NCBI RefSeq assembly: GCF_030247185.1
Contig: NC_080572.1
Span: forward strand, 172,118,975 to 172,182,974
Direction: 5' to 3'
DNA: 64,000 nucleotides
DNA from: Malaya genurostris
Lineage: Eukaryota > Arthropoda > Insecta > Diptera > Culicidae
Every line of letters begins with the position of its first letter. Position 1 is the first letter of the stretch. The translations under genes were made by a program, and so were the position numbers. This document shows, piece by piece, positions 55,445-64,000 of the stretch. Under the pieces are notes generated by a model that did not search any database, was not told where the DNA came from, and saw only the letters and a program-made list of their open reading frames with translations.

Positions 55445-58400
55445 ACATCCTGGAAAGTGAGTGTTAAAAAGATAGTGGAATCAGGAATCAGAATTAATTG
55501 GCTCAAGTGGCACGTTCCCCTAGATTTGAATATGTTTAAACATATTTCTAAACATATCCAACATAAACAACAATTCTAAAATAACTGTAGAACATCTTGA
55601 AATTTCAATAAGTTACATCTGCTAAGTTGTCGTTCCGATCAGCCAGACTATCACTCCTCTTGGAGAGAATTCCTAACTCTGAATGTTCTGCAAGGAAAAG
55701 TGCATGTGAGAACTAGGTTTGACAATAGGCTACCCAGGGATGAGTTGAAAAGCCAATTTTCCTAGTGAGAAGAATCTGGTAACGGGAAATTGGAATAGAT
55801 AATTTCTCGCATTTGCCACCTATTGCGACAGGGAAGTAGATTTGTTCTTGGTTATTTTTTTTGCCGGCGGATGTTTTCTTGAGAAAGATAATTGGTACTA
55901 TCAATTTCGTAGTAGACCGTAATCCCTATTATTTTAGATCGGTTATGCAGATTGTTTGCAAATAATTTGAAATATTTGAATTCAATAAAGTTTGCTGTAC
56001 TGAAAAATTTGTTTCTATTCGCATATACTGTTTTCATGACGCCAAGCTATTATTGAACTATTATTCCGTCGAGTAATTTAAAATCCGAAACCCACGCAAG
56101 GTCTAATGTTGATTCATACGAATTTGACAGCGAAAGATGAACAAAAAAGAAATTAGGTCGAATTTTTCTTGCCGACTAAGTATCGCATGTGTTTTGCCAC
56201 AGATGTGCACTGGGTGGTATATTCGTATATTTCTTGGACTGCAGGGTGGTACTATTCTATACAGACTGCCACAGATCGGAAAAACGGGCCAAGAAAAACA
56301 GAACAGAACTGCTGTGTGACAAGATAGCGAAATCTAAACGAAGAGAAAATTACACACCAGGCACTTGACATAGATTGAATTAAGGAGGTGAACAGAGGAG
56401 AGAAGGTTTTGGGAGCGATCAGCCTGGCGGGACGAATAAAAACAGACAACAGCAGAGAAGAAAATTGGACGCGTAAATTGAATCGTTCCTGGGAAGGGGC
56501 AAAGTGGAACTTGTTTGAGAAGAGTTTTATTGGAACGAGTTCAATCAAGCGGCGATAGTTTGGGATCTGTGTGCAATGATCAAAGTTGTTTCCGATTCAA
56601 CTGGTTCTTTTTCTAGAGTTGGATTGCCGAACTTGTGTTTATTGGGTACGTGATGAAAATTTGTGATCTCGATTTGGAATGGTCCAGTGACAGAGAAAAT
56701 GCCGGAAAGGGATAATAAATGATGCTGGGATATAATGAAGCATCAAGTGTCTTTGAGTGGAGAGTCCATGTGCTAGTCCTTGGTAGCGTAAGTTGGATTG
56801 GGGAGGTCTACCAAATGAATGTGTAGTCAAATGTAACATCAGGAACATCAGTATAAATTTTACTGTTCAATGTTTTACTTCCATGCACAGTAGCAAACTA
56901 TCGGGGGAGTATTCGTTTGGAGTGTATTTACAAACATGCGAAGCTTCCACGGTCTGTTGATGGAATTTATCAGTAAATACATCTACAAGAAGAGCAAACC
57001 CGACAACCGTGAAACGGTCACGGAATGTTTTCCGAGCTGGAGAGAATCTTCCTTTCCTGCTTTCACACGATGTGAAGTCAATTTAGGTTGAAAAATTTCC
57101 ATTAATATAAATTCTTACGAGAAAACCCAATTTTCTTTCAGCATTGGCATCGTTTTTCATTTCTCCTGAAAGAAGGGAGGAGCTGAACTCGACCCTGCAT
57201 ACAATGAATTCACTACTACTCAACCGGTTATCCTTCGAGCGTCCACCGGAACGACCCACAACGGCTTCCGAATGTGAAACTGAACCCAAACCGATAATAT
57301 GCCGGAGACCGGACGGAAATTCCTTGAGCTTTGAATGCTTGTCGTTCCTTTGTACCAAATTTCCCACATATTCGACATCAGGCTTGTCCGCCGTGTTCGG
57401 TCTTCCCTAGCAGAATCACCGATACCTGCCGGATGGGACCCGTTTCTAACCGTCCCTTTTTCACCTGTCTTGGAAGGAAGTTTGAACTGCTATTTAGCGG
57501 GACGCAGTCGGACAAAATAAATGAAATTTTTCGCGTGCTTGGCCTCGAGAAGACTTCAATACCGACTCCGTGTTTTGATGTGGGTTCTTCAAAAAACATA
57601 GTTCCTGAAAAGCAATTAGTTATATTTCAATGAATGCGAAACAACACTCGATGATTTGAACCTTAATTTTTGTCTTGCGGTATTTCGGATTACACGAAAG
57701 AGGTCCTATCTTGTGCTCGAAAACTATAATCTAATTTTTCGCCACATCAACGCTCACTACACGAATGACTACTCTATCGAAATAATGAATAAAACATTTT
57801 AATGGTGACAAAGCGTAGGTGTGGAAATTTGTATCGATTTGCCACAAAACCAACCCTACTCAGTCTGCTTAGCATTGCTAATGGTCTGCACGTCCCGCAA
57901 TGTCATTATTGCTCAGCCGAGATGGCTCGGTCGGACATTTTCTTTATTCCGGCGGTCATGGCTGAGTGCCCTAATGACACTCCTAGGCTCATAGACTCTA
58001 ATCGAGGCTAAATGATATCGCCCAGATTGTATGGTTGTTCGGCAAGAACGAGCACTAATCAAATTTACAGTTCAATCTCGGAAAATCGTTTGGATAATTA
58101 CCTCTACGGATTACTACAGCAACCGCCGTGCTGGTGTTGGTCTGTGGCTAGAAAAAGTGGTCTGTCTTTCGGTCAAAAATCCGTCTCTACTCCGACAACG
58201 GAAATCATAACGGCAAGTTGGAAAAATGCCTCCGAGGCGAAACCAGACGACCAGCAAACAACTCAATCGTCGTCTATCGTGCCGAACATCATAATCGCAT
58301 TAAAAATTTATTTGAATCATTTTTATCAATTTTCTCGTTTCTTCTGCATTTCGCCAACGGGGGAAACATACAATTTCACTTGGGCCGTGGTTTTTTCCCA

Positions 58401-59180
58401 TTCTCCATTTCATTGTTGCCTTCGACACCAACCGAATCCGTGCGACAGGAGCTGAACATTTAACTAGAAGACATCCATAGTAGCTGGTGAAGTAATAAAA
58501 TTAATCCAAGCGTGATTTCGATGGCCTCACATATTTCGCATACACACTAGTAAGCCACAATGGGCCGATTGCAAAATTAGTCGGCAGTTTTTCATTGCAT
58601 TCGGTTGTGACGATGAAATGGATTGCACGCTGAAATCAGTGCCCCGATCTCCACGACTGTTCACAGGGAAGAATGAAAGATATAGGAGAGAGAAGATGAA
58701 GGTTTTTCACTTACTTCACGGAATAATAACGACGCACTAGACTTCTCCATTTTAGAGTAGGTGATTTAAACTGCTTAAAGGCCTAGGACTTATGCTGAGC
58801 AAGCGATGAGCGCATTCTACATTTTGTGTTACTATTGGCAAACAATTCGTGTCATTTTATGCCGGAACTGTGTTGAATTTTTTTCAAAAAGTATTTATCG
58901 CTCATCAAAAAGATCGAACCAATTCAAGGCACATGCGCTATGCAATGCTTTTTTATGTTCAATCATGGAAAAAGTGTCCATGCGCTTGTGGAAGAATTAT
59001 TGGACAAAATCAAAACCCTTAAATCAAAGACAGAAGTAAAGATAGACTTGTGGTGCGGTGTGTGTTGTTTTTATTCTGTTGGATGAGACAGGACTGCAAT
59101 TGAATGCTGCAACGGCTAAGTAAAGCGAAGCATGCTTGGTTTCGTATAGTCAAAAGGATTGTCTCTTCATGCGTATTCAT
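55445..59180. other. Long unassigned stretch
   Basis: 57130-57640 and 57800-58470 are somewhat GC-richer with overlapping frames (for example 57144-57410 and 58012-58455, the latter 147 codons). Neither has a family motif, a coiled coil or convincing codon bias, and 'ttttctttcag' at 57130-57140 is only a possible splice acceptor. No inverted repeats or arrays noticed. Confidence 0.4.
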
Positions 59181-59185
59181 ACACA

Positions 59186-59258
59186 GGGTAGTTCAATCGG
59201 CAAAACAATTTCTCCGGTTAGGAGCTAGCTACGGGTTCGAGTCCCGTCTCTGCGATAA
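59186..59258 (+). ncRNA. tRNA-like segment, probably the head of a SINE
   Basis: 'gggtagttcaatcgg' (box-A/D-arm like) and 'cgggttcgagtcccg' (perfect T-arm, box B GGTTCGAGTCC) are about 35 bp apart, as in tRNA. The 3' 'ctctgcg' has no clean acceptor-stem partner at the 5' side, and no flanking target duplication was found, so neither a functional tRNA nor a defined SINE can be claimed. Confidence 0.4.
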
Positions 59259-59259
59259 C

Positions 59260-59765
59260 ATTTTCGCATGTCATTTTTCCAACCTGTTTTCCCCGTTAGA
59301 TACTGATCAAATTTAAAGCAACTCTACATCTTAACAAGAATAAAACAAATCGTTGAAAAGTCAAACTTTTTTTGTGTTTTCTTTAGTATTTACGTTTAGT
59401 CTTTGACTTATAGAGCAATGCGTGTTGAACTGCCACGCCACTCAACAGTCTGTCTGCCGGTGTACGTCTTTACGTTTTACGTTTGTAACATCATCAGTAA
59501 ATACACTGTGATTCGGTACCAGTTAAAGTGTCTCAAGTAAAGTTAACTTCACGTCTGCTTAGCGGTTCATGTTGAACTGCTGAGAGGCGTGGCATTTCAA
59601 TATGAACTGCTATGCACTGATGAGTCAAAGACGGAACGTAAATACAAATGTCTCAAATCGTTCTCACTGGTGACGAAAATGTTTTAGGAGAACCTTAAAT
59701 GCAAGAAATCCATATGGTTTACTTCGAACTTTTGAAGCTTGGTTAAACTGTACACGGCGTTTGCT
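59260..59765. other. Unassigned stretch
   Basis: 'gtgttgaactgccacgccac' (near 59419) and 'gttgaactgctgagaggcg' (near 59569) form a loose repeated phrase; nothing else recognised. Confidence 0.4.
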
Positions 59766-59769
59766 ACTA

Positions 59770-60850
59770 AATGAACAATTTAAGCCGAGTCATTGCAAAA
59801 AACCAACCAGTATAAGGAGCTAAACAGAAAAAGTCCACTGCACAATTCCAAAAGCGATCGCGATATGCTAGCAAGTCTCCAATGTTAAGTGTTTGACCAT
59901 GTGGTTTGCTTACCAGACCTGGATCAATCAGACCATCGCCATCAGCGTTTTTTCCAGAAATTTGCGAAAATTGCTCACTAAGTGGTACAGCACCAAACCA
60001 CTCTCCGTTGCCGTTGTAACTAATTGAAACATGCATGTTTCACAGTTGTTACAGAACGGCTGTTTTGTTAGATATGTCAAATAAGTAATAGTAATAGTCG
60101 GAAGGGATGAAAAATACAACGGGTTAGGCAACAGTTTCCATTTGAGTTCGGAAATTAAGTTTTTTGACCGCTTTCGCTGTGTAGCCGTGCTGCAAAATGG
60201 CTTTCCCACTTTCTGGAGCATTCTGGTTGTGTTTCGTGCAGTACCTCATTAAATGTCATCATTTGTTGTCGGTAGCAATAAGTATGTACAGTTTCCACTG
60301 GTTTAAAGTGCTCGAAATAAGTACAAGAGACCTTTATGATCCACTGTAATACATAGCATCGTTTTCTTTCCGATGCGATTAGGTTTTGCATTTGATATCG
60401 ATGATTAGCCAGGGTCGACCCATGATTTCATTTCATTGTTCATCTTCATGATCTGCTACAGAAAGCTTTTTGTTTCGTGCCAAGAAAGAAAATTTTCGAT
60501 CACTGTTTTACGCTTTCCCTGCTGTCTATCATTCAGGTCATGAAGATCCCATTTTTCCATCTTCTGAATCTTTCCCATATCGTGAAGATGTTTTTTTCGT
60601 TTTGCTGTCGTCTTCGTTCAAATTTCCTTCCAAATCTCCAACATTTTGGGTTGACTATTGCGTTTTCACACTGAAATCCTCATTTTCAAATCGTTTAAAC
60701 CAACTTTCACAAGTCACAACCGATAAAGAATGTTCCCCGTGAGTTTCAACAAGAATTCTAATGGTTTCGGAAGCACTGTTTTTCAAGACAAGGTTATAAA
60801 TCAACACTTCCCATAAATGTTCTTTACTTGGCAACAATTTCGAATATGTT
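59770..60850 (-). pseudogene. Mos1-like mariner, decayed copy
   Basis: Minus strand, start ATG 60835-60837: MLPSKEHLWEVLIYNLVLKN then VETHGEHSLSVVTCESWFKR (helix-turn-helix region). Then, with frameshifts: DLEGNLNEDDSKTKK, MGKIQKMEKWDLHDLNDRQQ, SWVDPG, KPNRIGKKTMLC, LKPVETVHTYCYRQQMMTFN, IPSDYYYYLF (near the third Asp). The order and motif set (MGKIQK...W...L..RQ; VDPG...KPN..GKKTMLC) are those of Mos1-type mariners. Multiple stops and frameshifts; the C-terminal end is poorly defined. Confidence 0.78.
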
Positions 60851-60859
60851 CACTTCACC

Positions 60860-61720
60860 AAATGTTTATAACACCATCTTGCAATTGACTAAACAGAAAT
60901 GTTTTGGTGATGTGGTATTTCAGCTGTGAAACATATAAAACATATATAGCATGATGATGATAATTATACAGTTGTTTCGGGAAATATTTTCCAAAATGCG
61001 CTTTTCTAATCGGACAGAGGTTACAAAAAGCTATAAGAAATACAATATGAGTACATGTGACATACAATTCACCTCCGAGAGCAATGTAGTCACATTCACA
61101 TTTGGCAATAACAGAAATGTGCAATATAACAAACGGGTGTACGTAAAGGATTCGGTAAAAAGGAAAGAAATTTATTGGAAAAAGGTTGTCGCAATATGAA
61201 AATATTCTCTCCATAGAAAGGGAACGGTGAAAGAATTTTTCCCTCGATGCTCGAAATGGTATGCACATCGCATGCATTCGAAAAACGCAACCAATCCCCT
61301 CTTGTGTGACTTTCTATCACGACGGAAAATAGTCATTTAGATTGCTGGTCACCTACGAAAACCAAGTGTCAACATTGTCAGCAAACCGTTCACTATGGCA
61401 AGCCCCGACTTATGGACAATGGAACTTTTCTTAAGTAAATCACAAATAACACCAGTATTATGAAAGCAAAAACTAAAAACTACCAAACATTCTCATCAAA
61501 CAATCCATCAACTATTATCGATGTACATCGAAACGGCAATAAGACAGAGAAACATCAGAGCCACGCTTTCAACAACATCCATAAGAACAGCAGTAGCAAC
61601 ACAATGACGACCTCAAACCAATGGACGATCGGGTGGATAGTGAACCAATAGATCCCCTATCCTTAACCGACTGGTAAAGAGACTGTATCTAACCCAAGCA
61701 AAAGATCCAGTAGTAAAAAA
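60860..61720. other. Unassigned stretch
   Basis: No recognised motif. The frame 61460-61651 (63 codons, Asn/Ser/Thr/His-rich) is low-complexity and not supported as a gene. Confidence 0.4.
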
Positions 61721-61722
61721 TC

Positions 61723-62405
61723 GTATTTCATTCCTCCTAGTGGTGTGATGATGCCTTCTGATATTACTCATAATTTCATAAATATTACTGAGTGATTCTT
61801 CAAAAAAAAAATTCCGTTGAATTTTGAATAAATAACAAGAAAGTTCATTTGGGAATAGAAAAGTATAAGCTTTACAAACTGTGTTCAAGTCAAATTGAGA
61901 AGATTATTCTCCCTTTTTAGCATCGTCATCACACTTAAACGATAGTTTGAAAGTTTAAGCCCCCATCACCTTATCATTTTGGAACCGGAAGTAGGATCTG
62001 GATAAAATTCACGAGTTTTGTATATGATCATAATACCTTTCATTTGAATCGATTTTTATCAAATATCGGCTCGGTCATCTCTGAGCAATTGGAGTTTGAG
62101 AATATTGAATCACTATTTGCGGTACCTCCGGAACCGGAAACTGGAGACCGGTATAACTGAACTATTTTTTGGACATTTGCCAGCAAGATCTACAAACTAG
62201 AGAAATCTGTGAACAATTATCAAAGAATTTGTATTATAATTCTTTTAAATCGACCCTAAAATTATAATTTTTACACTAATCATACTGTTATTTTGGAACC
62301 AGAATTCGGATCCGAATAAAATGTAGTACGTTTCATTTGAATCTAAGTTTGTGAAAATTGACTTAGCCATCTCTGAGAAAATTTAGTGAGATCCTATTTG
62401 TAGAA
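61723..62405 (-). mobile_element. CCGGAAGT-type dispersed element, reverse orientation, cut by the gap
   Basis: Starts with the inverted family terminus ('cctcctagtggtgtgatgat' near 61734) and contains 'ggaaccggaagtaggatc' (near 61981), 'ctttcatttgaatc' (near 62036 and 62330), 'gccatctctgagaaaa' (near 62366). The left end of the family is not reached before the N gap. Confidence 0.7.
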
Positions 62406-62905
62406 NNNNNNNNNNNNNNNNNNNNNNNNNNNNNNNNNNNNNNNNNNNNNNNNNNNNNNNNNNNNNNNNNNNNNNNNNNNNNNNNNNNNNNNNNNNNNNN
62501 NNNNNNNNNNNNNNNNNNNNNNNNNNNNNNNNNNNNNNNNNNNNNNNNNNNNNNNNNNNNNNNNNNNNNNNNNNNNNNNNNNNNNNNNNNNNNNNNNNNN
62601 NNNNNNNNNNNNNNNNNNNNNNNNNNNNNNNNNNNNNNNNNNNNNNNNNNNNNNNNNNNNNNNNNNNNNNNNNNNNNNNNNNNNNNNNNNNNNNNNNNNN
62701 NNNNNNNNNNNNNNNNNNNNNNNNNNNNNNNNNNNNNNNNNNNNNNNNNNNNNNNNNNNNNNNNNNNNNNNNNNNNNNNNNNNNNNNNNNNNNNNNNNNN
62801 NNNNNNNNNNNNNNNNNNNNNNNNNNNNNNNNNNNNNNNNNNNNNNNNNNNNNNNNNNNNNNNNNNNNNNNNNNNNNNNNNNNNNNNNNNNNNNNNNNNN
62901 NNNNN
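62406..62905. other. Assembly gap, exactly 500 N
   Basis: A run of 500 N, a typical placeholder of unknown true length. Order and orientation of the sequence beyond it depend on scaffolding evidence that I cannot see. Confidence 0.99.

Positions 62906-64000
<1,095 letters not shown>

Noticed and set aside
57144..57410. 88-codon frame after a possible splice acceptor
   Set aside because: Acceptor-like TTTTCTTTCAG alone is weak; the protein is unrecognised and other frames are open.
58012..58455. 147-codon plus-strand frame, the longest ORF outside transposons
   Set aside because: No family motif, no codon bias and an overlapping second frame; likely chance in GC-richer DNA.
59186..59258. Functional tRNA gene
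   Set aside because: The T-arm is perfect but no matching acceptor stem or clean anticodon arm could be folded; more likely SINE-derived.
61460..61651. 63-codon Asn/Ser-rich small protein
   Set aside because: Low-complexity AT-rich sequence, no conserved motif or context.

Overview
This window looks like gene-poor, transposon-saturated intergenic or intronic DNA from a dipteran, most likely a culicine mosquito. Reasons: AT-rich sequence with long microsatellites; a Tc1/mariner relative with DD37E spacing (a type first described in mosquitoes); tRNA-derived SINEs, Jockey-, RTE- and Tx1-type LINEs; and several dispersed repeats that I associate from memory with culicine genomes (the CCGGAAGT/AGAAAGGC repeat, the TTCGTAAAAA-ended elements). 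The species is not determined. I recognise no intact host gene. The only host-exon candidate (8906-9067) is weak.

Layout. 0-2 kb: remnants of Jockey-type LINE 3' ends, one split by a small insertion. 3.0-9.1 kb: a DD37E-like relic, an almost intact Himar1-like mariner with perfect TA target duplication (4392-5680), a 1-kb foldback (about 7654-8640), a mariner scrap and the candidate exon. 9.1-19.5 kb: mostly unassigned DNA studded with non-autonomous DNA elements (Harbinger-like 12927-13204, DD41D rosa-like 14020-14948, a 20-bp-TIR MITE near 16.2-16.4 kb, an hAT-like element 17554-18270, a TA-flanked MITE 18912-19523). 19.6-22.5 kb: a non-coding repeat ('family A') with a TATA/Inr/DPE core promoter and internal tandem arrays. 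22.4-26.8 kb: a 4.36-kb palindrome with arms of about 1.1 kb, containing a SINE. 28.4-31.2 kb: another family A copy, a CCGGAAGT repeat, and a SINE with clear target duplications. 31.5-37 kb: an RTE LINE next to a Tx1-type LINE, both minus strand, both with internal deletions in the RT. 37.4-54.7 kb: mariner relics, a CCGGAAGT foldback with a 168-bp TG run, a LINE with a MITE inside its RT, a third family A copy, an hAT-like MITE with G/C runs, and a decayed DD37E element. 54.8-62.4 kb: an RT fragment, unassigned DNA, a Mos1-like relic and another CCGGAAGT repeat. 62406-62905 is a 500-N gap followed by a 218-bp GA run, so the last 0.9 kb is not securely linked to the rest.

How the parts relate. 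Almost all coding signal belongs to selfish DNA. Autonomous sources (mariner, DD37E, DD41D, LINEs) are all broken here. The best-preserved are the Himar1-like mariner (one frameshift) and the rosa-like element (an open reading frame, but without the DNA-binding half of the transposase). The non-autonomous elements carry terminal repeats and target-site duplications of the Harbinger (TTA), hAT (8 bp) and Tc1/mariner (TA) types, so their mobilising enzymes must be encoded elsewhere. Nested insertions give a relative order of events in several places. I saw no bacterial-type features, CRISPR arrays, functional tRNA or rRNA genes, or recognisable viral insertions.
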